Below, one piece after another: positions 55,801-64,000 of a stretch of 64,000 bases of DNA. Source of the DNA: Agapetus fuscipes (taxonomy: Eukaryota > Arthropoda > Insecta > Trichoptera > Glossosomatidae); contig OX637334.1 of the NCBI GenBank assembly GCA_951799405.1, forward strand, positions 11,718,001 through 11,782,000. Direction: 5' to 3'. Numbering within the stretch: the stretch's first letter is position 1; the number at the start of each line of letters is the position of its first letter. Below the pieces are notes generated by a model. The model was not told the origin of the DNA, ran no database searches, and was given only the letters and a program-made list of their open reading frames with translations. The translations under genes were made by a program, and so were the position numbers.

Positions 55801-57458
55801 CAGAGAGCTAAGGGTCGATCTCGACCAAGGGTATCAAAAATGATATCCCATTTCGATGTTTCTTTTAAACCCAAAAAAACAAAGGGTGTTTTTAGAAGAA
55901 GAATTTTCTATTAATGTGGTATCTCACGTCCTCTGTATCATAAGTGAGTGTTACCCTTCACACAATGTTGTATCAGTGGACAGCGGAGTTGTCCTTGGTC
56001 TCTCTGCCAGACTTGTGTTAGGTATGACTGGATGAGTTACTACCACCAGTCACTCCCTGCTTTTCGAGGTGACACTAAACCAGCGTAATTTATCGGCATT
56101 TCTCTCCACTGAGATGAGATGCCAAGAATTTGAATTGTGTATAAATATTAATTAACGAATATTAATTAAATAAATACACTGTTTTAATTCACTTATTATT
56201 TTATTTTAAATATGTCAAACGTTTTCGCCTAAAAAGGCATCCTCAGGACAATGACAATTGATTGTCATTGTCCTGAGGATGCCTTTTTAGGCGAAACCGT
56301 TTGACATATTATTTAAAATAAAATAATAAGTGAATTAAAACAGTGTATTTATTTAATTAATATACAATGGACTTTCACTGTGTGAACCACCAAACCCTGA
56401 AAAATATTAATTAACGAATATTATCTTTAATAAAATGACTTCCTGAAAATCAGACTTGTACCTACGAGAACAAAAGTATGGCAGTTCCACACGTTAATTG
56501 GCAGATCTCGTATTCCACACTCATGACTTTAGTGTTCCCTATGAGACTATGAATGGTGCAACTAAATGGCGGTCGATTTTCCTACACATCAACGATATTC
56601 ATCCCACAAGAGTACCTACGGATATAATTGCATGCTCCACTCCTCAAAAGTACTGGAGAGCTCCCAGAAGTACCTCCACTATAAAGAGATCCTGAGTGTT
56701 GGCCGGAATAAGCAGACAAAACATGCATCCACCAGGCAAATGTTGGGCAGGGCACCCTCTTGTCCTGGCAAATTAAGCAATCTTCATAGACGAAAGAACC
56801 TTCTTGGTCAACGGCACAGGATTTTGAAATGATCGGAAACTACCGCATTAAAGGCCCAAGTAGCATTCCACTAACCAGTAAAATAAATCAATCTTAAAGG
56901 TTGATGAACATTGCTGCAAGTCAGTCTTAGGATTGAGACAGAATTAGAAGACATTCCCCAATTCATCTTAGTCTATTGTTTTTGACCAATGGGGAAATTC
57001 CCTCGGCGAGCAGACGTCATAGGTGTCGGTGACTAGTAGGTATCCTTAGCAACAAAAAACATAATGTATAATACTATCTGTTTAGTATCCCGGCGATGTG
57101 TCGTCACATTTTTCCTCGGAGATTTTTATTTCCTCCATTCAATAGTCGATATGCGTTTTTGAATCAGCCATGAACATAAGAAAATTCATTGTTTTACATC
57201 CATTTACTTCTAGTTTCTCCAACGTTGATGTGCATTTTATCTCGGTTTAAATGTATTTTTTTTTACTCCAGTTCAGATAATCCTAGCATTTAACTTAATT
57301 TTACGTGAAAGATTGATGCGACCATAGTAAGTGTAGGCTTGAAGCCAAAACATAAACAATACTTCATAGCTATATTTGGGAGAAGTGTAAGTATAATATA
57401 TGTGTGTGTAACTCACCTTCCCGCTGATGATCTCATTGCACTGGTTGCAGATTTCGGG
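43818..57458 (-). CDS. Small three-LIM-domain protein (paxillin/leupaxin-like), last four exons
   Basis: Exons 57458-57417, 50459-50286, 50099-49869 and 43895-43818 join in phase 0 at every junction, giving 173 residues before the stop. Three LIM domains follow each other: PEICNQCNEIISGK with WHPEHFKCAHCNQP and VYCGSDF; CNTCKQPIHN with WHEEHWACASC and FCAGCYG; CAGCTKPILDK with WHQDCFKCGKC and LCGKCSK at the C-terminus. Each has the C..C..H..C..C..C..C..C zinc ligands. LIM domains bind proteins at adhesion sites, actin structures or in the nucleus. Size and order resemble the small paxillin-like LIM proteins of insects. The initiator exon is upstream, possibly 60865-60912. Confidence 0.85.
44310..46095 (-). 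mobile_element. RTE-like LINE, second copy, 5'-truncated, with 3' tail
   Basis: The ORF from 46071 to 44647 reads through the RT (RPINLLSIPG, AFVDLEKAFDSV, YADD) and is closely related to 1-1511. A deletion of about 180 bp at 44650 removes the LRWFGHLERM block and shifts the frame. The original end (MKKVMTLEEMKEVCKDR) is still readable at 44650-44560. The tail repeat at 44462-44310 starts CCTTGACTTATAGGTTGG. It lies in the same orientation as the LIM gene, in its last intron. Confidence 0.88.
44647..46071 (-). pseudogene. RTE-like LINE ORF2, RT domain
   Basis: 474 open codons. Compared with the copy at 1-1511, it has no stop in the RT and extends 60-70 residues further toward the N-terminus (VCKRWKEYFEGIF). 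GVRQGWVMSPW replaces GVRQGCVMSPW. The C-terminal domain is lost through the deletion at its end. Confidence 0.88.
46900..47130 (-). repeat. LINE tail repeat, diverged
   Basis: The minus strand starts TTGACGTACCTATAGGTTGG, with a 3-bp insertion in the usual head. Confidence 0.8.
47142..47392 (-). repeat. LINE tail repeat
   Basis: A full-length unit, CCTTGACTTATAGGTTGGTA to CAACTTAGATTAGATTAG on the minus strand. It lies back to back with the previous copy. Confidence 0.88.
47503..47730 (+). repeat. LINE tail repeat
   Basis: It starts CCTTGTCTTGTAGGTTGATA. The last part is lost after AAATCTTAAATGTAA. Confidence 0.8.
48046..49868 (-). other. LIM gene intron, gene-free, with a tRNA-like SINE scrap
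   Basis: At 48563-48500 (minus) GATAGCTTAGTTGGTAGAAT is followed by an anticodon-arm-like GCCTTCAATGCC and GGCTGGCTCTCATTTC-like sequence; a relative lies at 55761-55828. The rest is AT-rich and unassigned. Confidence 0.5.
49869..50099 (-). CDS. LIM gene exon: LIM 2 second half and LIM 3 first half
   Basis: 77 codons after GAGCAG and before GTAAAG, phase 0. They contain WHEEHWACASCGVKL, FCAGCYGDKYAPKCAGC and WHQDCFKCG. The exon is GC-rich against AT-rich flanks. Confidence 0.92.
50286..50459 (-). CDS. LIM gene exon: LIM 1 second half and LIM 2 start
   Basis: 58 codons after TGTACAG and before GTGAGA, phase 0. They contain ILTALDKKWHPEHFKCAHC, YCGSDFTNLFLPKCNTC and KQPIHN. Confidence 0.92.
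50728..50975 (+). repeat. LINE tail repeat, near-identical to 1629 and 32939
   Basis: It starts at GTTAGGTTGGTATGAGG, lacking the first bases of the head, and is otherwise almost the same as the copies at 1629 and 32939. Confidence 0.88.
51120..51450 (+). mobile_element. RTE-like LINE remnant
   Basis: It reads LIKPVLTYASKTWTLAKDDQ and then SLKIFEKII, the end of the RT palm/thumb of another LINE lineage. CAGATTGCATTATTTTCGTC then matches the C-terminal block seen at 42548. It is full of stops. Confidence 0.65.
51451..52039 (-). other. LIM gene intron stretch without gene
   Basis: No coding or repeat signal was recognised. A short GCGCGGCGCGGC patch lies at 51827-51838. Confidence 0.5.
52040..52396 (+). 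repeat. LINE 3' UTR plus tail, 5'-truncated LINE copy
   Basis: From TTAAATTGGAATTTGTTTT on, the 100 bp before the tail matches 59568-59646. The insertion therefore includes LINE 3' UTR beyond the tail unit. It ends in (GATTA)n at 52374-52396. Confidence 0.88.
52405..52575. repeat. G-tract repeat, relative of 40810-41110
   Basis: AAGGGCGTACCCAGG, a G9 tract, GCACGCAATTTTTTCTA, CAAGCCATGATCGAATAAT and TTTTTCTCTTCCATGGGGG are the inverted counterpart of blocks at 40840-41110. Probably a small DNA transposon. Confidence 0.55.
52603..53210 (-). mobile_element. CR1/L2-like LINE 3' end, tail donor of the SINE family
   Basis: The minus strand reads SVRLLGVLLDRNLTLERQID, a frameshift near 53015, IKAIRKCLPSDAVKTLVSAF and SRIDYCSTLYSGQP, HITPLLKTLHWLRFPERVVY and, to the stop at 52660, LKTHLFRKSYP. 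This is the standard RT C-terminus of CR1/L2-type LINEs. Its 3' end, GGGCCCTTGAGGTATGACAC, matches the SINE tails at 7.8, 10.2 and 28.2 kb. Confidence 0.8.
53211..54824 (-). other. LIM gene intron stretch without gene
   Basis: AT-rich DNA. A short direct duplication around CATAAAGTACCGTTTGC occurs at 53829 and 53849. Nothing else was supported. Confidence 0.5.
54833..55435 (+). mobile_element. hAT transposon deletion derivative
   Basis: The ends CAGTTTTCCGCAAA and (reverse) CAGTGTTCCGCAAA are flanked by 8-bp duplications CTCTACAC and CTCTACTC (7 of 8 match). Inside is the C-terminal dimerisation end of a hAT transposase. It is inserted in a repeat whose start (GGATATTAGACGAACCGTT) is also at 35881. 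Confidence 0.82.
55046..55261 (+). pseudogene. hAT transposase C-terminus
   Basis: It reads YPLLLKRAVAILLPFTTTYL, CELGFSTLTTIKSKKRERLR and MRAALSTIAPNF to a TAA stop. The TTYLCE.GFS.L..IKSK.R.RL pattern is the hAT C-terminal dimerisation region. No start or DDE residues remain. Confidence 0.82.
55761..55828 (+). mobile_element. tRNA-derived SINE head
   Basis: GATAGCTCACGTGGTAGAAT is an A-box-like D arm, and GGGTCGATCTCGACC is a B-box-like T arm. Length and spacing fit a tRNA, but the acceptor stem does not close well, so a SINE is more likely than a gene. Confidence 0.55.
56145..56422. mobile_element. 200-bp palindrome with paired hammerhead-like motifs and 20-bp flanking repeats
   Basis: 56161-56360 is an almost perfect palindrome centred at 56259 with 100-bp arms. 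Each arm reads outward CCTGAGGATGCC, loop, GGCGAAA then (A/C)CGTTTGACAT. AATATTAATTAACGAATATT occurs at 56145-56164 and 56403-56422 like a long target duplication. The right flank TGGACTTTCACTGTG is shared with 21489. Penelope-like elements carry hammerheads and inverted partial LTRs; that origin is my inference. Confidence 0.65.
56423..57416 (-). other. LIM gene intron stretch without gene
   Basis: No repeat or coding signal was recognised. Plus-strand frames at 56498-56832 lack motifs. Confidence 0.5.
57417..57458 (-). CDS. LIM gene exon: first zinc-ligand pair of LIM 1
   Basis: A 42-bp micro-exon between GTTCCAG and GTGAGT encodes PEICNQCNEIISGK in phase 0. The C..C pair is needed to complete LIM 1, which supports it strongly despite its size. 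Confidence 0.88.
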
Positions 57459-58351
57459 CTGGAACAACAAGACAATACATCAGTCATTAATCATGCTTCA
57501 TCAGTGAATCGGAACACATACAGCCAGAGCCAGCCTAACCTATCGACTCCATGTCTGTGTACTTATCTCAAACATACCCACTTACTCAATGCTCTCACTC
57601 GCACACTGTCAAATCAATTCTAATCCAACTAATAACTTGTATGTCTAAATAGTAAATATATCAGGGCCCTCATATATTTACAAGAAAAACGTTGGTATAA
57701 TTCTCATATGGCCCATAATGTCCTATTCAGAGGATGACATCGTCTGGTGCGGAAATGAAATAAAAAACATTTTCATCGATTTTTTAAGTAATTAAGTACT
57801 TTGTAATCCTTCATCTTAATTAAGAACTTTGTTTTTTTTTGTACTCAAAGCTTTATCGTGAAAATTATGGAAATGTTAACTAAAATAATACTTAATGATT
57901 TTCTCAAGACCCGGATATTATTTAGAATAAGCGCTTGTAAACTTAATATTACATCAATTTTATGTTCTCACAATTTTTTTATAACGATTTCTAAATGCCT
58001 AGATAAGTTGTCCTTTATATATATTTTGCTTTATTTATAAAATCTGGTGAACTCATGTCATCAAAGTTCCCACCAAAACATGACACAGATCCATTAATTC
58101 ATTTCAAATAATGAAATGTGCAAAAAGCATTTCATTATTCAAGTTTTTTTATCATTTATATCGTCTCTTTTGATTCGCATCTCATTCCCATATCGCTCAT
58201 CAACTCCCTGACCCACAAATAAAAAACTTACGTTTGAATTCAACCAAAGCGCTTACCAAAAAATGGGTGAAAACTGAAGCAGCGGGTCCTAGTGACCGTT
58301 TTAGTTTCCATTTATTTATGGTGGCACACTATAATATGTAGTTGGATTGAA

Positions 58352-58976
58352 ATGAAAAGCTTTATACTTGCTGTGGTTACAGTACTAGTGATAGTTTATT
58401 CATATCTCATTCAGAGTCGTGCACATGAGGATTAACTGTTGATTTCTTCAAGTCATCGTGATTAGCGTCAGCGCTGTGTTTACTTTTTGTACAAATTAGC
58501 GTTTTGTATGACTCAATGTTTATGCGGGAACGCAAGTATGAACTGTATGTTTAAATTCAGTCATGGTGTTTAGCAAAAAAGTAATATATGGAAGCTAATA
58601 CAGCGGCTCTGGGGAGCGTTTTAATTGCATATATTTTTGATAAAATGCTATACGTAATGTTTTACACTTTTGGTGCTGTATTTGATTCAGTGAAAGCAAG
58701 CCACAGTGAACAGACGGCGTATTATGCATACAACAATTATCCTCCCACAGATGTGATCACTGAGCATGTGTATTACAATCGACCACACACATGACGTACT
58801 TGTATATCCAGATAAATGTTGCAAATTTATACAGTTTTGTATCGCGGCGAACAAGTTGTTTACCAGATTGCAAAGAAAACTCCATATTGACGGTTAAAAG
58901 GCAGCAGGGCAAAAGCAACATAAATCAAATTGTTCAGAAGAGCAGTTTGAAGTTTATTACAAAATATATAACTTAA
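58352..58976 (+). other. Cluster of three small open frames, function unknown
   Basis: 58352-58435 encodes MKSFILAVVTVLVIVYSYLI plus seven residues, signal-peptide-like. 58588-58794 encodes 68 residues with a hydrophobic middle (LGSVLIAYIFDKMLYVMFYT). 58791-58976 encodes 61 residues and overlaps the previous frame by ATGA. Frames of this length are expected by chance in AT-rich DNA, and I recognise no family. Confidence 0.2.
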
Positions 58977-59471
58977 GAATTCCACCACAAAAAAATATTT
59001 AAAAAAACGCGTTTTTTTTACATTTTTAGCTTTTTTTTCGTGTGTGCTGTATTTTGGATTTTTTTTTTTGCTTTTAACTTACAGAACTATACATTGTTTA
59101 GGTTTAATACTCAAAAAATTTTCAATAATGTCAATAGTTTTTGAGTAAATATGGAAAACTGAAACTACTAAATGAATTAAATTTTAATTAAATCAAAATT
59201 AGCAGAAGCAACTTTTTATACGCTTTTTTTTCAAAACGACTTTTCGTTTAAATTGTAAGCGCGCTTAGTTGCTTAAAATAAAAAGCAGCTATTTTAAACT
59301 GCTTTTCGTTTAAACGGCCACCTCTAGTCGTTACTCGTTCCTCGTTAGTCATAGAAAATAGAGAGCATGGACTCGCTACTCCCATTCAGCATATCTTCAT
59401 TAGTGCTCACCAATAGCGATTCACATTGGGTTCCCTTTGGAAATAACCAGTTAAAAAAGTAGTATTCATGT
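58977..59471 (+). other. Stretch without gene
   Basis: AT-rich with several T-tracts. No feature was seen before the LINE end at 59472. Confidence 0.5.
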
Positions 59472-59885
59472 ATGAAGAAGGTTATGACTCTGGAGGAAAT
59501 GAAAGAAGTATGTAAGGACAGAAAGAAATGGCGGTTGATCGGTAATGTTGGCGGCTAGGGTTTATTAAATTGGAATTTGTTTTTTGTTTGTTGTCCATAG
59601 ATATTATTATTTAATGATGTATAAAATGTAATTTGTCGTGTATAATCCTTGACTTATAGGTTGGTATGCGGCTGACCACCCATGCTGTAAAAATGGTTCA
59701 CTTTGTCAATGTCACCCCTGTCTCAGGGAAGGACGGCAAGAGTTGCAGGGTGTATGTCCATTTGAGATTTGGTTTTTTTCACATGAGGCATGTGCAAGCG
59801 CAAACTTGTACGTGTCTGGTTGTGAGAATGCATGTAATGTGAATCTCCAATGTAACATATCTTTGCAACTTAGATTAGATTAGAT
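59472..59885 (+). mobile_element. RTE-like LINE, extreme 3' end
   Basis: 59472-59558 encodes MKKVMTLEEMKEVCKDRKKW then RLIGNVGG and a stop, the C-terminus of the LINE ORF2. The 3' UTR (59559-59646) and the tail (59647-59885, ending TTAGATTAGATTAGA) follow. This copy proves that the tail belongs to the LINE transcript. Confidence 0.88.
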
Positions 59886-60639
59886 GTATTGAAATGTTTC
59901 AAAAGAAACTTTTATTTTGCTAGTTACGAGTATATCATACGGGGTAATAGTAACCAAAGTAACGAATCGATATGGTAACAACATATACTTCCTATGATTC
60001 CGTGCGAGACCTACCGGTTTATCGATGCTATCATACATGGTTAATGAGAGAAAGAAGTTTAGAGGAGCATCGAAGAACCAGGAGAGTAAAATTAGGTTAA
60101 AGCCGGTGTAAAATCGGGTTAAAGTTTATTTATTGCTTTATAAACGGGGACTTCTATATTTTCAACCGGGCTACCTTCTGAAAAATTTCCCCCTTCGCCA
60201 CAGGTGTTTACTGCAGAAGTGAGTAATTGTCTAGTCGTTGGTCTGCCATTACCATTACCGTGTTGTGTCATTGTTTTGAACAACGAAACACGTCGCGCTG
60301 ATTGCTGGCCCAAATGTCATAATCATCTAACATTGCGTTATTGCCGTTGACTCCATTTATTTTTCTGCCACTTGCGATCTTAATTCAGTTTCATGCAATC
60401 AAATTCTAAATCGACTTTTACCACAACCATTTTATTTATTTTCCCATACTTACTGTTTAATACTGGGTACTAAAAAGATTTCGAAATATGTCAAAAAACA
60501 ATATTTAAACATATAAAATATTACCTATTAGCAAATATTCTTATTGAACCGTCAATAAACATTATTTGATTTCCACTTCAATACGTTTCTTGTTCCTAGC
60601 GTTTAGGTTGAACATTCAATTTATGTTTTTCGACATTGT
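59886..60639 (+). other. Stretch without gene
   Basis: No repeat, coding or RNA signal was recognised. Confidence 0.5.
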
Positions 60640-60705
60640 TATGAGGCTGACCACATATTCTGTAAAAGTTGATTCACTTTGCTAATGTCACCCCTATTTC
60701 AGAGT
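60640..60705 (+). repeat. LINE tail repeat fragment
   Basis: GTTATGAGGCTGACCAC to CACCCCTATTTCAGAG; the remainder is absent. Confidence 0.7.
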
Positions 60706-60734
60706 TCGCGTAGCAGAGCCTTTAAAAGATAGAG

Positions 60735-60830
60735 ATATTTTTTTTGGTGCTGCGCTGAGAACCGTATATCCACTACCTTCCGATTGCGAGCCTGAAACGT
60801 TAATCACTAGACCATGGACTGGTCAAGTAA
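60735..60830 (-). mobile_element. tRNA-like SINE head, same family as 7443 and 10192
   Basis: The minus strand reads GACCAGTCCATGGTCTAGTG (A box) and then CGGTTCTCAGC near the B-box position. The GACC(G/A)GTCC start is shared with the other two copies. Confidence 0.55.
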
Positions 60831-60864
60831 GATATTGGACACCACAAATGCGTTTTGCACTCAC

Positions 60865-60912
60865 CGAGTTCTTCCCAGATCCCGACGGGAGCAACTTCTT
60901 GATGGACTTCAT
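60865..60912 (-). CDS. Candidate first coding exon of the LIM gene
   Basis: ATG directly follows CCGACAG, and 16 codons (MKSIKKLLPSGSGKNS) end at a GTGAGT donor in phase 0, fitting the 57458 exon. It would give a 189-residue protein. An alternative frame through the same exon (DEVHQEVAPVGIWEEL) does not fit the phase. No other start exon was found between. Confidence 0.4.
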
Positions 60913-61370
60913 CTGTCGGAGGTACAAAATACCAAACCAGGGTTAGTAATGTTAATAAACTTTGATAGATGATGATACTTTGGTTCATTTTAAATTTATG
61001 GATAAAATAAATTTAAAAAATCGATTTTATAGAAAAAAGACGTAATAGGAAATGCTTGATAAGTGCTTACAGTACTGTTTTCCTTAGACGACATGTCTTT
61101 ATCAAGTAGTTTTGTCTATACTAAATTTATCACATAATATTCGGTTTTTAATTTAAACCATTAATAATTTACTAAAATTTTGCTATAACATTTCATTCAA
61201 TTATGACTTTGTTTACAAATACATCGCGATCGCCATGAAAAACAATTGAACTTATTTTTTTTAATTTCGAAGGTTTCAAATTGCAGTGTTTTTAATATTT
61301 TTGTGGAAATATATTCGGAACACTATATTTGAAATGTGTTTTGCCTACCAGTCATCTACCAGTGTAAAAC
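60913..61370. other. Stretch without gene
   Basis: AT-rich DNA; possibly the promoter region of the LIM gene if the first exon is right. No motif is claimed. Confidence 0.4.
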
Positions 61371-61682
61371 TTGTTCAACAAGGTGACCTTAGATAAATAT
61401 CATTTTTCACTTTCCTGTATTTATAAATTATGTGATAAATTTGGTAATGTAGGGAGTAATTTGGTAGGAAATGAGGCATCAGGTGGAAATGAGGCATCAG
61501 GTGGAAATGTCAATAGTAAAGTGTTACCCGTGTCTGTGAACTGTGACTTTTGTGCCTTCTTAAAAGGTCAGACCATCAGACACGCCTCGACCTTGACCCG
61601 AAAATATGTTTGGAAAAAGAAAACTATTTTTAATGGTGACGATGACAAAATTTATTGCCATCTTTCATGGCGCACATACTAA
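61371..61682 (+). other. Unassigned 103-codon open frame
   Basis: It contains a 15-bp direct duplication (GGAAATGAGGCATCA twice, encoding GNEASGGNEASGG), then CDFCAFLKGQTIRHASTL and a basic stretch. No family was recognised. It may be an exon, a transposon remnant or chance. Confidence 0.2.
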
Positions 61683-61904
61683 TTAAAAAGAGCAACCAAT
61701 AAAGATACGGTGTTCCCAATCGCAAATAGCGCAATGTGCAATTTACACCATGACTAAAAGCAATAAAAAACGTTAGTTGGAACTGCCTACATACCTACAG
61801 CTACACGTATAACAAGGATGCATTTACCGAACATATTATGTTAGTACATACATTGTGGGATGTAGGCCGCTTTCAAATTTCTTGTGGAAGATTTTTGGTA
61901 TTTA

Positions 61905-61970
61905 AAAACGATGATGATGATATGATGATGGATGATTTCTTTCCCGACCATCTCAAGGGCGCCATATTGG
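61905..61970 (-). repeat. LINE 3' end scrap with ATC microsatellite
   Basis: The minus strand reads TGGCGCCCTTGAGATGGTC, then AAAGAAATCATC and ATC repeats, matching the 3' end of the LINE at 63768-64000. Confidence 0.6.
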
Positions 61971-63767
61971 ACAAACGACTAACTTGTAGTGATTTATCTT
62001 CGTTATGAATCTAATGTCTTCGAAAAATTTGTATACAAATTAGGAAGTCCTATGCGTTAATGTGCAACTTTTGCCTCCTTTCTCTAAAATCGTGATATCA
62101 ACTATCAATCAAAATCACAAATAGTCAAAAATAACGAATCAACTTGACATCAGATGTCTACAAAGAATAGGGGTGTGTCGCATTTTCTTCTTGAATTTTA
62201 ATTCCTGAAAAATATACTACGCGCATTATTTATGTTTATTGGCCATTCTTGTCTCTCTCTTTTATAGTCACATTTTTCTTTTACTAACGGAGATTTTACA
62301 TTAAAAAAATAATGCAAGCATTATAGACAGGAAAACTCCCTAGTTCAGAAGGTGTGAATTTTTACAATCTATGTTATTTCACACAATGTTTGTTCATTGC
62401 TTCTGAGTACAAGTAAGGTCCATACATTATTCACATTATCGTAATCTATGTTCAGGTGGGTCGTGGCCATCCACTTTGTCAACTGGCGTGAATGAAATAA
62501 CCGTTTTAATCCATAAAATAAACATAGCGTAAGATTCTTTAGCTCTATGCTATTGACCAAAATGATTTGCGGGCTCCATTAAATGGTGGTATACCTTAAA
62601 TTAGTGGAATTCCTTAAGGACTACGCACTACGACATCTTATTGATCTCCATGAAGCAACGCTCTCAATCACAACCGTAATCATGAGTAATGTCGTACGTG
62701 AAGACTGAAGCCTAAGCAGATGATGAGCAGTCTTTTTCTTTATATTCTATGTCCTATACTCACAACTCAATCATAATTATTACGACATGCTTCGCGAATG
62801 GTGCTTTCCCCTGCTTTATTAATATATTTCTAGTAAATTTAATAAAAATGTTTTTTTTTATTCATTGAGAGGAATCTTTTTTGAAGCTCCTTGATCGGTA
62901 ATATTTTGAATTAAAAATTAAAAGACATAATTTTTGTGATATTGAAGTTGATGTTTTCTCGGCTTGATAACCGTAAGAATGGGAATGTGTGGAACACGTT
63001 TATTTTCAAATGCAAGAAAGCCGACCTTACACCAACGGCTTCGTTTGAAGTAAGGGATTGTCCAGCTACCGAGAGGGCTGGTTTTCATTTCTTTTGAAGG
63101 CGGAATAAACCTTGCCTGTATTTTATATTGGTTTTCAAAAACTCGAAATCATTCCTGACACCTTCGGTACCACGACTTTTTCTAAATTAATAAATTTTCC
63201 TCCTGTGTCTTTTAGATTTTCGTTTCGACCCTTCCTTAAGACACCGTATATTTTCCCCTTTATCTAATACCATATTCTGTTTGTTCGTTGTAACAGAAAC
63301 ACCACGAATGATTCACTTTGCCAAATTTTGGTGAAATCAATATCTAACCTTATATTTTGTAAACGATTGAGAGGCCAGCCTTACATGAACCGCCTTGGGC
63401 GTGGGCTTACTAAAATCTGAGCTCCTTTTATGGTAGCAACGTTTTCTTTACGGCGAACGTCTTTATAATATATATCTGCTATTACGTGTTTAATATTTGA
63501 AGGACATTCTCCTCCACGTGTAAAACATACCCCTTAAACTCATTCATAGCGTAATACTAAAGATACTCCATCATCTAGTTCTTCCCCTCACGTTAGATCT
63601 ATTGATCTGTTGTCTCGGAAGTCCCTTTCTGTGACACTGAAAATCAGCTGTCCCTCCATGTCTTAGACGTTAGAGGGTCTGCCTGGTAGACGCTGACCAA
63701 TTGGCAGTTCCTTTGCAGCAACATTTGCTATGAGGTCTGCATCTATTGTTAACACATAGTTCAGATG
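61971..63767. other. Stretch without gene
   Basis: No gene was recognised. A segment at about 63040-63120 resembles 48440-48530 (GAGGCTGGTTTTCATTTCTT-like) and may be a decayed SINE. Confidence 0.45.
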
Positions 63768-64000
63768 ATGATGATGATGATGATTTCTTTCCTGTGGCGC
63801 CATTTAATGGTCCAGGACCATCTCAAGGGCGCCATGGCTTCTGGAGAAAAGCAGTGTCTTCACTCTTCAGTCCCTTTCTGAAGGTGGTGGTAGGCTGGTT
63901 CGCGCGAACACCGACGGGCAAATTGTTCCAGGCAACCGGCCCGGCCACCGAAAAGCTCCTGTCTGCAAAATTTGATGTGTTGGCTCTTTTGAGCACTATG
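63768..64000 (-). mobile_element. CR1/L2-like LINE 3' end
   Basis: The minus strand encodes FADRSFSVAGPVAWNNLPVG, VRANQPTTTFRKGLKS and LQKPWRP to the stop, the typical ORF2 end. The 3' UTR ends in ATCATCATC at 63768-63783. The rest continues beyond the window. Confidence 0.78.

Noticed and set aside
55761..55828. A functional tRNA gene
   Set aside because: A and B boxes are present but the acceptor stem does not pair well, and a diverged relative exists at 48500; SINE is more likely.

Overview
Kind of organism. The window is AT-rich nuclear DNA of an animal, most likely an insect. It holds small exons with canonical GT..AG introns separated by very large introns, and a dense, mostly decayed load of transposable elements (LINEs, tRNA- and 5S-derived SINEs, Ty3/gypsy, PIF/Harbinger-ISL2EU, Tc1/mariner, pogo-like, hAT, TTAA-type and foldback elements). 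I cannot name the species. There are no bacterial genes, CRISPR arrays or intact structural RNA genes. No homology search or folding was run: family names rest on motifs and visual comparison.

Host genes. (1) A plus-strand gene reads from 5116 to at least 41739 in 12 exons whose phases all agree (579 codons recovered, 3' end not found). Its helical, basic, cysteine-poor sequence resembles by eye the moonraker (MNR/OFIP) family of centriolar-satellite proteins. A perfect RFX X-box, the hallmark of ciliary/centriolar gene promoters, lies about 130 bp before the start codon. (2) A minus-strand gene, converging on the first, has exons at 57417-57458, 50286-50459, 49869-50099 and 43818-43895, with a possible first coding exon at 60865-60912. 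It encodes a small protein of three paxillin-type LIM domains.

Layout. 1-1879: 3' part of an RTE-like LINE with its 3' tail. 1880-4425: composite inverted-repeat element with ten 173-bp tandem monomers. 4679-4967: four-armed palindromic MITE. 5116-12618: exons 1-6 of the first gene, with a pogo-like derivative, two 5S/tRNA SINE copies and a LINE scrap in its introns. 12619-33335: one 20.7-kb intron holding a mariner foldback derivative (13588-15607), a Ty3/gypsy element (16099-28146) split by a 7-kb ISL2EU transposon (17353-24410), and a satellite-like array of LINE tails (31205-32722). 33336-41739: exons 7-12 with a duplicated 54-bp minisatellite and a TTAA-flanked element. 41740-43817: intergenic or 3' region with LINE remnants. 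43818-60912: the LIM gene, with a second RTE-like LINE copy, a composite TIR element, a hAT remnant and a 200-bp palindrome in its introns. 60913-64000: unassigned DNA with LINE scraps.

How parts work together. The ISL2EU element has the expected pair of genes, a THAP-DDE transposase and a SWIM-YqaJ nuclease, convergent around a 92-bp tandem repeat. The gypsy element has a classic A AAA AAC frameshift site between gag and pro-pol. The RTE-like LINE's 3' tail recurs more than 20 times, usually without LINE coding sequence. A SINE family joins a 5S-like and/or tRNA-like head to a tail shared with a CR1/L2-like LINE also present here.
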